Below are positions 8,538 through 16,028 of a stretch of DNA of 64,000 nt, one piece after another. The notes beneath the pieces are model-generated. The model was not told where the DNA came from and did not search any database. It worked only from the letters and a program-made list of their open reading frames with translations. Source of the DNA: VFJZ01 sp046598415 (GTDB lineage Bacteria > Actinomycetota > Thermoleophilia > Gaiellales > F1-60-MAGs149); contig JBKJIG010000034.1 in the NCBI GenBank assembly GCA_046598415.1, positions 1 to 64,000 of the forward strand. Direction: 5' to 3'. The position numbers were made by a program, and so were the translations under genes. The stretch's first letter is position 1. Every line of letters starts with the position of its first letter.

Positions 8538-9505
8538 CAGATGGGTACCGGCGTGTGGCGCAGGGCGTCGGCGATCACGTCGGCACCGGTGGTGCCGGTG
8601 GAGCGCGCCTCGGGGGACAGGATCACGCGGTGCGAGAGGACCGGCTCGACGACGGCCTTGATGTCGTCGGGCGTCACGAAGTCGCGACCCGCGCAGAGCG
8701 CGCGCGTCTTGGCCACGCGCATCACGGCGATGCCGCTGCGCGGGCTGCCGCCCAGCACCACGCGGCCGTCGGCGCGCGTGTGACGCAGCAGGGCGACGAC
8801 GTACCGGTTCAGGCTCTCCTCGACGTGCAGCGCCTTCGCCGCCGCGATGGCGGCGCGGATCTCCTCGCCGTCGGCGACGGGCACGAGCGTCTCGAGCGGG
8901 TCGGCGAGCGCCTGCTCGGACAGCATCTTGGCCTCGTCGGCGAGCTCGGGGTAGCCGAGGTGCAGCAGCATCATGAACCGGTCGAGCTGGGCCTCAGGCA
9001 GCGGGTAGGTGCCCTCGTACTCGATCGGGTTCTGCGTCGCGAGCACCATGAACGGCGGCTCGAGACGGTACGTCTCGCCGTCGACCGTGACCTGGTTCTC
9101 CTGCATGCACTCGAGCAGGGCGGCCTGGGTCTTCGGCGACGCGCGGTTGATCTCGTCGACCAGCAGGATGTCGGTGAACACGGGGCCGGGACGGAACTCG
9201 AACTCGTTGGTGCGCTGGTTGTAGACCGACACGCCGGTCACGTCGGACGGCAGCAGGTCGGGCGTGAACTGGGCGCGCGAGAACCGCAGGTCGACCGACT
9301 TGGCGAGCGCCTTCGCCAGCTGGGTCTTCCCCACACCCGGCGCGTCCTCGAGGATCACGTGACCCTCTGCGAGGAGTGCCAGGACACACAGGCGGAGCGT
9401 CTCGTCCGGCGCGTGGATCACCCGCTTCACGTTGGCCACGATGCGATCGACGATCTCCGCCGCCTGCGTCGCGCCAAAGGGGATCACGCTGCTCGATGCT
9501 TCCAC
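8537..9505 (-). CDS. moxR: MoxR-family AAA+ ATPase
   Basis: A 322-residue AAA+ ATPase with Walker A in EDAPGVGKTQLAKAL, Walker B in LLVDEINRASPKTQ (the MoxR signature), sensor 1 in MVLATQNPIEYEGTYPLPEAQLDRF, and a C-terminal lid. MoxR proteins act as chaperone-like ATPases with VWA/DUF58 partners. I chose the GTG at 9505 because AAGGAG lies 5 bases upstream (plus-strand positions 9511-9516). The first conserved residues follow a few codons later. It is the first gene of the run that continues through DUF58, tgpA, TPR and dtd. Confidence 0.95.
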   Translation of the reverse strand: MEASSSVIPFGATQAAEIVDRIVANVKRVIHAPDETLRLCVLALLAEGHVILEDAPGVGKTQLAKALAKSVDLRFSRAQFTPDLLPSDVTGVSVYNQRTNEFEFRPGPVFTDILLVDEINRASPKTQAALLECMQENQVTVDGETYRLEPPFMVLATQNPIEYEGTYPLPEAQLDRFMMLLHLGYPELADEAKMLSEQALADPLETLVPVADGEEIRAAIAAAKALHVEESLNRYVVALLRHTRADGRVVLGGSPRSGIAVMRVAKTRALCAGRDFVTPDDIKAVVEPVLSHRVILSPEARSTGTTGADVIADALRHTPVPI

Positions 9506-9539
9506 CCGCACTCCTTGTGTGCCTGCAGGACGCTGACCC

Positions 9540-9567
9540 GGCTCCGGAGCCAGTATATGCGCTATAC
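9540..9567 (-). promoter_or_regulatory. Paired palindromes and -10-like box upstream of moxR
   Basis: A perfect 12-base palindrome GGCTCCGGAGCC (9540-9551) is followed at once by GTATATGCGCTATAC (9553-9567), whose outer five bases are inverted repeats. The minus-strand hexamer TATACT (9552-9557) matches a -10 box and sits between them. No good -35 is visible. It could be a promoter with an operator. The palindromes are seen in the sequence; the function is inferred. Confidence 0.4.
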
Positions 9568-9620
9568 GCAGGCCGACCCGTTGCGGTTCGGTGAACGAAA
9601 AGGGCGCGTAGGATCTGTGC

Positions 9621-10041
9621 GTGCGCTCCCTTCTCGCCGCCCTGCTGCTCTCGACCGTGCCCGCGGCGGCCACTGCCGAGTCGGCCTGCTGGAAGCAGCG
9701 CGTCAAGCGCGCCGACGCCGTCGCCCGCAGCCGGGCCGGCGCCGTCACCTTCGCCGTGATCGACACGCGCGGCCACATCCACGGCAGGCGCTACACCGTC
9801 CCCGTCCGCGGCGTGTCGACCATCAAGAGCCTGCTGCTGCTGACCTTCCTGCGCCAGCCGTCGGTGCGGCAAGGCCACGCACCAGGGCGCGCGACTGGAG
9901 CGGGGCGCGCGACTGGAGCGCGGCGGGATGACGCTGGGCCTCGGCATCACCACGTTCGGCAACTCGGGCACGGCGTACGGCGCGACGACGATCGAGCGCG
10001 TCACCAAGGCGCTGCTGCGACCGCAGCCCTGCGCCTCGTAG
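9621..10041 (+). pseudogene. Broken serine hydrolase (class A beta-lactamase-like fold)
   Basis: The GTG at 9621 opens a frame with a signal peptide (MRSLLAALLLSTVPAAATA) and an N-terminal domain. It includes AVIDTRGHIH and VSTIKSLLLLTFLRQPSVR, where STIK matches the catalytic SxxK of penicillin-recognising enzymes. The homology then stops. A different frame, entered near the ATG at 9928, carries what looks like the family C-terminus (GMTLGLGITTFGNSGTAYG to ALLRPQPCAS, TAG at 10041). The middle of the enzyme, by my estimate over 100 residues, is missing. An exact 18-base tandem direct repeat (9885-9902 and 9903-9920) sits at the junction. The gene is therefore a deletion pseudogene. Confidence 0.75.
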
Positions 10042-10050
10042 CTCCGTCGC

Positions 10051-10698
10051 TCAGCGCGTGACGAGCAGGTCCGCGGCCTCGGCGAACGCCGACTCGCCGG
10101 TGCGGGCGGCCGTCGCCCGCAGCACGTGCTTCGCATTCAGGCGCGCGCTGCCGGCGTAGGGCTGGGCCATCGCGAAGCGGTCGGCGGCCTCGCTCGGCGC
10201 CACATCGCCGGCCGCGACGACCCCGGCCAGCGCGTACGCGATGCGCTCGTCGTGCTCCGCGTCGAAGGGCTTGGTCGTGCGTGCGACCGTGGTCGCGAGC
10301 GCCTGGACGACGGCGACCCGGTCGGACGGCGTCGCCTCGCGGTGGCGCGCGACCTCGTCCAGGGCGTCGGCGAGGCACGACGCGTCGACCTCGGGACCGG
10401 ACGCGGCGAGGCCGATCAGCGCGTCGCGGATCCGCCGGAAGCCACCCTCGCCCAGGCACGGCCCCTCGGTGTCGCGGATCAGCACGACGCCGAGCGCCTG
10501 ACACGCCGCCGAGCGCGCCGTGGACTCCGCGCTGGCCAGCAGGCCGACCAGGGTCTCGGCCGTCGAGCGCACGACGGTATCGGCCGCGCGCGCGGCTCCG
10601 AGAAGCGCCTCGCCGAAGGCCGCGAGCGCTGCGTCACGCGCTTTCGCGTCACGCACCCCGAGGCCGGAGATGTCGAGCATCCGGGTAGTGTCGCTCAC
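10051..10698 (-). CDS. Unrecognised alpha-helical protein
   Basis: A 215-residue protein I do not recognise. It is rich in Ala, Glu and Arg and predicted almost entirely helical. Loosely repeating helical pairs (such as TVVRSTAETLVGLLASAES and TARSAACQALGVVLI) suggest a HEAT-like solenoid. It has no signal peptide or membrane helix. The GTG at 10698 overlaps the TGA of the upstream hydrolase gene (GTGA), so the pair is translationally coupled; this decided the start over an ATG at 10680. The stop lies 9 bases from the end of the pseudogene on the other strand. Confidence 0.6.
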   Translation of the reverse strand: MSDTTRMLDISGLGVRDAKARDAALAAFGEALLGAARAADTVVRSTAETLVGLLASAESTARSAACQALGVVLIRDTEGPCLGEGGFRRIRDALIGLAASGPEVDASCLADALDEVARHREATPSDRVAVVQALATTVARTTKPFDAEHDERIAYALAGVVAAGDVAPSEAADRFAMAQPYAGSARLNAKHVLRATAARTGESAFAEAADLLVTR

Positions 10699-11663
10699 AC
10701 CACGGCGAACCGGAAGGGCGTGACCTCGCGCGCCCGTCCCAAACCGACCAGGCGCACCAGGTGCGCGGCGGCCTCCACCATCGCGAACCGGCGCTGGTGG
10801 TAGTCGAGGCGGCTGCCCCACAGGTGGAGCGCCAGCTCGTACGGTGTCGCCGCCCCGCCCGCCACGCCGGTCACGCACTCGCCGAGGCGCTCCTCGTGGT
10901 GCGCGAGCAGCTCGTTCGCCCGGCCGGCGGCGTCCTCGATCGGCGTGCGGTGGCCGGGATAGATGATCCGCGGCTGCAGCTCGTCGCGGATCCGCTCCAG
11001 CGAGTGGGCGAACTCCGCCAGCGGATCGGTCGAGGAGCCCTCGCCCCACAGGCCGACGTTGGGCGAGATCTGGTTCAGGATCGTGTCGCCGCCGAACATG
11101 CGGCCGCTGGTCACGCCCACGAACACGACGTGGCCCTCGGCGTGCCCCGGCAGGTGGTAGACGTCGAAGCGCTCGCCCTGCAGCTCGAGGTGGTCACCCT
11201 CGTCGAGCAGGACATGGGGATCGGCCGGGTAGTACGGCGTGTCGCGCTCGTCGACCGTCGAGGTCCGCGCCTCGTCGGCCGGCATGCCCATCGCGATCAG
11301 GTGCTGCTCGAACCGCGGCGGGCCGGTCGGGTCGAGGAACCCGGGGTACGTCAGCTCGTGGTCGCGGCGGCCCTGGACGAACTCGTCGGCGCCGGTGACC
11401 TCCATCAGCGCCGCGGTGGCGCCGTTGTGGTCCGGGTGGTAGTGCGTCGCGACGACGCGCCGCACGCGCGGCGAGCCGAGCGTCGCGTACGCCTCGCGCC
11501 AGCGCGCGGTCGTGCCCGGCGTGCCGAGGCCCGCGTCGATGATCGTCCAGCCCTCGGGGTCCTCCACCGCGTAGCAGTGCACGTGGTCGAGGCTCCACGG
11601 CAGCGGCTGCGTGACGCGATGGACGCCGCCACCCAGATCGGCGATGAGTGCGCGCTTCTCCAC
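10695..11663 (-). CDS. Metallo-beta-lactamase-fold hydrolase
   Basis: A 322-residue MBL-fold enzyme. Visible metal ligands are THYHPDHNG (HxHxDH, residues about 73-81), His in YHLPGHAEGHVVF, Asp in MFGGDTILN and His in IIYPGHRTPI. The glyoxalase II/ribonuclease-like core is followed by a C-terminal helical region (about 250-322) resembling the winged-helix tail found in LACTB2-like members. It starts at a GTG (VEKRAL). The substrate is unknown. Hydrolytic thioesterase or nuclease activity would fit the fold. It is coupled to the unknown gene downstream. Confidence 0.88.
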   Translation of the reverse strand: MEKRALIADLGGGVHRVTQPLPWSLDHVHCYAVEDPEGWTIIDAGLGTPGTTARWREAYATLGSPRVRRVVATHYHPDHNGATAALMEVTGADEFVQGRRDHELTYPGFLDPTGPPRFEQHLIAMGMPADEARTSTVDERDTPYYPADPHVLLDEGDHLELQGERFDVYHLPGHAEGHVVFVGVTSGRMFGGDTILNQISPNVGLWGEGSSTDPLAEFAHSLERIRDELQPRIIYPGHRTPIEDAAGRANELLAHHEERLGECVTGVAGGAATPYELALHLWGSRLDYHQRRFAMVEAAAHLVRLVGLGRAREVTPFRFAVV

Positions 11664-11683
11664 GGCCGGAACCGTAGATGGTT

Positions 11684-12880
11684 CTACGGCAGGAGCGTTT
11701 CGATCCGGTCGAGGATCGCGGCCGCGATAACCGTCTTCGAGGCCTTCGCGAGGTGCTCGACACCGTCGGGGCCGACCAGGGCGACCTCGTTCTCGTCGAC
11801 CTCGAAGCCGATGTCGGCACGGGCGACGTCGTTCAGGACGATCAGGTCGACGCCCTTGCGCTCGCGCTTGGCGCGGGCGCGCTCGAGGCCGTCACCGGTC
11901 TCGGCCGCGAAGCCGACCAGCACCTGGCCGGGCCGGCGCGCGGCGCCGATGGCGGCCAGGATGTCGGTCGTCGGCACGAGCTCGAGCGACCAGTCGCCGG
12001 AGCGCGCGCGCTTCGTCTCGCCCGCCTCAGCGGGGCGGTAGTCGGCGACCGCGGCGGCCATCAGCACGATGTCGGCGTCGGCCGCACGGGCCAGCGCCTC
12101 CCGCTGAAGGGCGGCTGCGGTCGGCGTCTCGACGATGGTACCGCCGGCGGGACGAACGGCGGCGTTGCAGAGCAGCGTGGTCACCTCGGCGCCGCGCAGC
12201 CGGGCGGCGTCGGCGAGCGCGACGCCCATGCGGCCGCTCGACCGGTTGCCGAGGAACCGCACCGGGTCGAGCGGCTCGCGCGTGCCGCCGGCGGTGACCA
12301 GCACGCGGCGACCGGCGAGCGGCCCCGCGGGGCGCAGCAGCTGCGTGACGGCGGCGTGGATCTCGGCCGGCGCCGCGAGGCGACCGGCGCCGATCTCACC
12401 CTCCGCCAGCTCGCCGTGGTCGGGGCCGACGATCACCGCGCCGCGCGCCCGCAGCAGGTCGACCGCCGCCTGCGTGGCCGGGTGCTCCCACATGCGGACG
12501 TTCATCGCCGGTGCGACGACGAGGCGGCCGGCCAGTGCCAGCGCCGACTCGGTCAGCACGTTGTCGGCCAGCCCGTGCGCCAGCTTCGCCAGCGTGTTGG
12601 CGGAGCACGGCGCGACGACCATCACGCGGGCGGCGCGGGCAGCGTCGAGATGCGGGTAGATCGGGCCACCCGGGGAGGGTGAATCGGTCAGCACCGGTGC
12701 GCGAGAGAGTCCCGCGAACGTGGTGGCGCCGACGAACCGCTCGGCCGCGGACGTCATCACGACCTGGACTTCCAGGCCGTCCTTGACGAGCAGGCGGCAC
12801 AACTCGGCGGCGCGAAAGGCGGCGATGCCGCCGGTGACGCCGAGCAGGACCTCCGCGTCGGCTACTTGTCGGTGCCCCAC
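11684..12880 (-). CDS. coaBC: Bifunctional phosphopantothenoylcysteine synthetase/decarboxylase
   Basis: CoaBC makes 4'-phosphopantetheine from 4'-phosphopantothenate, cysteine and CTP in coenzyme A synthesis. The 398-residue protein has the FMN-dependent decarboxylase half (residues about 1-190) with VTGGIAAFRAAEL, PCSANTLAKLAHG and PAMNVRMW. The synthetase half shows VLVTAGGTREPLDPVRFLGNRSSGRMG and AAAVADYRP. The GTG at 12880 overlaps rpoZ by 19 bases. Location after ihf-gmk-rpoZ is the standard actinobacterial order. Confidence 0.96.
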   Translation of the reverse strand: MGHRQVADAEVLLGVTGGIAAFRAAELCRLLVKDGLEVQVVMTSAAERFVGATTFAGLSRAPVLTDSPSPGGPIYPHLDAARAARVMVVAPCSANTLAKLAHGLADNVLTESALALAGRLVVAPAMNVRMWEHPATQAAVDLLRARGAVIVGPDHGELAEGEIGAGRLAAPAEIHAAVTQLLRPAGPLAGRRVLVTAGGTREPLDPVRFLGNRSSGRMGVALADAARLRGAEVTTLLCNAAVRPAGGTIVETPTAAALQREALARAADADIVLMAAAVADYRPAEAGETKRARSGDWSLELVPTTDILAAIGAARRPGQVLVGFAAETGDGLERARAKRERKGVDLIVLNDVARADIGFEVDENEVALVGPDGVEHLAKASKTVIAAAILDRIETLLP

Positions 12881-13092
12881 GCGAGGCGGTCCTGAGCGAC
12901 CTCCTCGAGCGACATCGTCAGGTAGTTCTTCGACCGCGAGTCGACGAGGGGCGGGGCGACGTCCTCGACCACGCCCTCACCGAGCATGTGGTGGTACGCG
13001 TTCAGCTGCCGCGCGCGCTTGGCCGCGATGATGACGAGTGCGTACTTGGACGGGACGACCTGGGTCAGATCGTCGAGCTTCGGATAGATCAT
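12862..13092 (-). CDS. rpoZ: RNA polymerase omega subunit
   Basis: A 76-residue protein with the omega-family core: KYALVIIAAKRARQLN near residues 16-31 is the conserved ALVxxAAKRARQ helix. A C-terminal SKNYLTMSLEEVAQDRL follows. Omega stabilises the beta' subunit and assists polymerase assembly. The length is normal for Actinomycetota. It lies 19 bases after gmk and overlaps coaBC, in the conserved gmk-rpoZ-coaBC order. Confidence 0.95.
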   Translation of the reverse strand: MIYPKLDDLTQVVPSKYALVIIAAKRARQLNAYHHMLGEGVVEDVAPPLVDSRSKNYLTMSLEEVAQDRLAWGTDK

Positions 13093-13111
13093 GTTGCCTC
13101 GAGACGAATCA

Positions 13112-13711
13112 TTACGGCGACGGGCGGCCGCCCTGCCGGGAGATCTCCAGCCGCATCGTAGCGTAGAGCTCGCCGGCGGCCCGATCCGCGTCGTCGTTCA
13201 GGATCACGTGGTCGAACTGCGTCCGCTCGCGCCGCTGCGCGTTGGCGATCGCGAGGCGCATCTCGATCTCGCCCGCCATCTCGGTCGCGCGTCGCCGCAG
13301 CCGCCGGTCGAGCTCCTCGAGCGGCGCGTCGATGAAGATCAGGCAGGCGTCGGGCCGGCGGCGGCGGATCGCGAACGAGCCCTCCACCTCCAGCTCCAGG
13401 ATCACGTTGCGGCCCTCGCCCAGCAGCCGGTCGATCTCCTCCTTGAGCGTGCCGTAGCGGCCGCCCGCGAACGAGACGTGCTCCTCGAACGCATCGGCGT
13501 CGACGCGGGCCTGGAACGCGCTGTCGGAGAGGAAGTAGTACTCGCGTCCCTCCTCCTCCCCCTCGCGCTGGCGCCGGGTGGTGGCCGACACGGCGACGGC
13601 GGCGATCTCGGGGTCGCGATCGAGCACGCCGTGGATCAAGGTGCCCTTGCCGGCTCCGGAGGGTCCGGAGATGACGAAGAGGATCGCGATGGCGGGCGCC
13701 CCGTGCGCTAT
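13112..13711 (-). CDS. gmk: Guanylate kinase, no conventional start codon
   Basis: Guanylate kinase phosphorylates GMP to GDP. The body is complete. The P-loop is ISGPSGAGKGTL. The GMP-binding region includes SATTRRQREGEEEGREYYFL and GGRYGT, with ILELEVEGSFAIRRRRPDACLIFI and a LID region with RRLRRRATE. The coding frame runs from inside ihf with no ATG, GTG or TTG between the ihf stop and the P-loop. Possible starts are ATA (13709-13711), which overlaps the ihf TAG, or ATC (13688-13690), eight codons before ISG. I list the longer form. A sequencing error is the alternative explanation. The gene identity is certain; the start is not. Confidence 0.9.
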   Translation of the reverse strand: MAHGAPAIAILFVISGPSGAGKGTLIHGVLDRDPEIAAVAVSATTRRQREGEEEGREYYFLSDSAFQARVDADAFEEHVSFAGGRYGTLKEEIDRLLGEGRNVILELEVEGSFAIRRRRPDACLIFIDAPLEELDRRLRRRATEMAGEIEMRLAIANAQRRERTQFDHVILNDDADRAAGELYATMRLEISRQGGRPSP

Positions 13712-14040
13712 CGGCGCAGCAGCGCGACGAGCTCGGCTCGCTGGCGCTCGGACAGCCCGCCGACCGTCTTCGACTGCGAGATCCGGCAGGTCGTGAGGAA
13801 GCGCCCGGCCTTCACCCGGCCGCACTTCGGGACCGCCAGCAGCAGGTCGAACACCTTCGCCGTCAGCACCCACTCGGGCGGGTCGCCGAGAAGGGTCGAG
13901 ATCGACGCAGCGCCCGACTTGAGGTCGCGCTTCAGCTGCGCGCGGGCGATCCGGATGACGTTCGCGCGCTGCAGCGCCTCCATGCGCTGGTCGAGGCTCC
14001 GTGCTGGGGTCTGGGAGGCGAGCTTCTGCGCGGTCGACAT
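13708..14040 (-). CDS. ihf: Actinobacterial integration host factor (mIHF)
   Basis: A 110-residue nucleoid-associated protein of the actinobacterial IHF family, unrelated to E. coli IHF. The middle contains the helix-two-turn-helix (S13-like) DNA-binding module LLGDPPEWVLTAKVFDLLLAVPKCGRVKAGRFL (written here with its key GDPPEWV and PKCGRVKA blocks), near residues 51-83. It binds DNA non-specifically through phosphate contacts and compacts or bends it. It precedes gmk, as in Streptomyces and Mycobacterium. Start is the ATG at 14040; a 441-base intergenic stretch lies upstream and should hold its promoter. Confidence 0.95.
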   Translation of the reverse strand: MSTAQKLASQTPARSLDQRMEALQRANVIRIARAQLKRDLKSGAASISTLLGDPPEWVLTAKVFDLLLAVPKCGRVKAGRFLTTCRISQSKTVGGLSERQRAELVALLRR

Positions 14041-14481
14041 GGGACGCGGATCATGGCCGATCTAGGACGTCGCCGCAAGGCGGAACCGCCTGTTTTCTTG
14101 CGGGAATCGGCCACTTCGGGTGATGTAAACGGACATGTCTTTCAAATCACTCGTGAAGGCACGGATAAGGCCCATTTCGGGACCGTCACGATGCCTGCCG
14201 AAAGGGAGAAACGGACGCGGCGTCCGCCACTTGGGCCACCCTCGGGACCATTGGGCGGGCGCATCCTGGATCCGCCGCCGGGACGAACCCCTCGCTGATC
14301 GGTTGTAGCCGGTTTGCGGTGACCCTCCGCGCGCGGTGCGTGACACAACACACGCGGTCCGCGTTCCGTCGCCCGATCCGTGCGCCTCCCGCGCGAAAGT
14401 TCTGGGGTCAGACCCCACGGAAGCCGTTTTCGGGGTCAGACCCCGAACATGAGAGGCGCACGAGAGCGCGCGGGAGCGTGA
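14041..14481. other. Intergenic region between pyrD and ihf
   Basis: No supportable gene in 441 bases. In many Actinomycetota pyrF sits here between pyrD and ihf, but none of the six frames shows a pyrF remnant. It holds an imperfect inverted repeat at 14074-14103 (outer CCGCAA/TTGCGG, inner AGGCG/CGCCT) and the tandem palindromes at 14403-14445. A relatively A/T-rich stretch at 14120-14180 is the likeliest place for the ihf promoter. I cannot assign -35/-10 boxes with confidence. Confidence 0.6.
14403..14445. repeat. Tandem GGGGTCAGACCCC palindromes
   Basis: Two copies of the 13-mer GGGGTCAGACCCC (14404-14416 and 14432-14444) lie 28 bases apart. Each is extended by one complementary base pair, giving 7 bp arms around a central A. 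They sit downstream of pyrD and upstream of ihf. They may be small interspersed palindromic repeats, protein-binding sites or transcript-end hairpins. Confidence 0.7.
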
Positions 14482-15330
14482 CTAGACGGCCAGGCCGTCT
14501 CGGACACGGCGGGGGGCGCGCGGGTCGACGAAGATCGCCGTTCCGACCGCCACCGCCGTTGCGCCGACCGCCAGGAAGTCTCTCGCGTCGTCCACCGTCT
14601 CGATGCCGCCCAGACCGACCAGGGCGATGGCGACCGCCGCTCGCGCCGCCGCCACCGCCGCCAGCGCCTGCGGGCGCAGCGCCGGGCCCGAGACGCCGCC
14701 CGTACCCGCGCCCAGCAGCGGGGCGCCGGTGAAGCGGTTCAGCACCATGCCGCGCGCGGTGTTGGTCAGCGTCAGGGCGTCGGCACCGCCGGCCTCGGCG
14801 GCGCGCGCCAGCTCGGCCACGTCGGCGACGCTCGGCGACAGCTTCACCAGCAGCGGCCGCGTCGTCCGCGCCCGCACCTGCGCGGTCAGCGTCTCCGTCT
14901 CACGCGCGTCGGTGCCGATCGAGATGCAGCCCGACTTGACGTTGGGACAGCTCAGGTTCAGCTCCAGGGCGGCCACCGTGTCGAGCCCGGTCAGCCGCTC
15001 GACCAGCCGGACGTAGTCGTCGTGTGAGAAGCCGCCCACCGAGACGATGATCGGCACGTCGACGAGCGCGGCCGTCGCCGGGAGCACCTCGGCGATGAAG
15101 CGGTCGATCCCCGGCCCCGGCAGGCCGATCGAGTTGATCATGCCGCCCGGCACCTCGGCGATGCGCGGTGCGGCGTTGCCGGCGCGGGACTCGGGCGTGA
15201 TCGTCTTCGTGACGTGCGCCGCGCAGCCCAGGGTCGCGTCGCCCAGCACCGCGTGGGCGGAGCAGGCGTCGAGGGTGCCCGACGCGTTCAGCACGGGATG
15301 CGCAAGCTGGAGTCCGCCGAGGTCGATCAC
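14482..15330 (-). CDS. pyrD: Dihydroorotate dehydrogenase, class 1B catalytic subunit
   Basis: Oxidises dihydroorotate to orotate using FMN; the class 1B enzyme pairs with PyrK and uses NAD+. The 282-residue protein has the TIM-barrel marks LNASGT, NSIGLPGPGIDRFI, the catalytic-loop LNLSCPNVKSGC, LVKLSPSV, LTLTNTARG, and the phosphate-binding GLGGIETVDDARDFLAVGA. The GTG at 15330 overlaps the pyrK TGA, which decides the start. It is the last gene of the pyr operon. Confidence 0.95.
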   Translation of the reverse strand: MIDLGGLQLAHPVLNASGTLDACSAHAVLGDATLGCAAHVTKTITPESRAGNAAPRIAEVPGGMINSIGLPGPGIDRFIAEVLPATAALVDVPIIVSVGGFSHDDYVRLVERLTGLDTVAALELNLSCPNVKSGCISIGTDARETETLTAQVRARTTRPLLVKLSPSVADVAELARAAEAGGADALTLTNTARGMVLNRFTGAPLLGAGTGGVSGPALRPQALAAVAAARAAVAIALVGLGGIETVDDARDFLAVGATAVAVGTAIFVDPRAPRRVRDGLAV

Positions 15331-16028
15331 GCGATCCGCTCCGCGGCCACGACCGGACCCTCGATGCAGAGACGCTTCCACACGCCGTCGAGCTCGACCG
15401 CGCAGCCATAGCAGGCGCCGAAGCCACACGCCATCGGCGCCTCGAGCGCCACCTGGCACGGGATCCCCGCCGCGGCGGCCAGCGCCGCGACGGCGCGCAC
15501 CATCGCGCCCGGCCCCGAGGCCAGCACGAGCTCGATACCGGCCAGGTCGACCAGCTCGGTCACCAGCCGCGGCGCCACCACCGCCTCGCCGAGCGCCGCC
15601 GGAGCGATCAGGTCGAGCAGCGCCGTCTGCGACTCCTCGCGGAAGCCGCATACGACCCGCACCGGACCGCCCAGCGCCGCGGGCACGCCGAAGAACACCG
15701 TCGCGCCGATGCCGGCGCCGACGAGCAGGGTCGACTCGGCCCGGGCGCCGTGGAGGGAGAACCCGGAGCCCAGCGGCGACAGCACATCGAGCGTGCGCGC
15801 GTGCGCGAGCGCGCCGACCGTGTAAGCCGGATCGACCAGGAAGGCAGGCGTGCCGTCCAGCCGCCGGAACAGCCCGACCGGCCGCGGCAGGAACGCCGCC
15901 CCGACCGGGTCGCGCACCATCGCGAAGGTGCCGGGCGGGCCGACCTCGACGTCGCCGTCGAGCTCGACTACCACGTAGCTGCCGACCGCCACCGTGCGGC
16001 GGACGGCGAGGGAGACGGGTTCGATCAC
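15327..16028 (-). CDS. pyrK: Dihydroorotate dehydrogenase electron-transfer subunit
   Basis: PyrK carries FAD and a [2Fe-2S] cluster and passes electrons from PyrD to NAD+. The 233-residue protein has an FAD-binding barrel with RPVGLFRR, a nucleotide-binding LLVGAGIGATVFF, and C-terminal cluster cysteines in MACGFGACYGC plus a fourth Cys in WKRLCIEGP. The order of domains is standard. It starts at a GTG overlapping the carB TGA and its own TGA overlaps the pyrD GTG. Confidence 0.94.
   Translation of the reverse strand: MIEPVSLAVRRTVAVGSYVVVELDGDVEVGPPGTFAMVRDPVGAAFLPRPVGLFRRLDGTPAFLVDPAYTVGALAHARTLDVLSPLGSGFSLHGARAESTLLVGAGIGATVFFGVPAALGGPVRVVCGFREESQTALLDLIAPAALGEAVVAPRLVTELVDLAGIELVLASGPGAMVRAVAALAAAAGIPCQVALEAPMACGFGACYGCAVELDGVWKRLCIEGPVVAAERIA

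Noticed and set aside
14074..14103. Inverted repeat considered as a terminator for pyrD
   Set aside because: It lies about 380 bases past pyrD and just upstream of ihf, has no U-tract in the correct direction and arms are imperfect.
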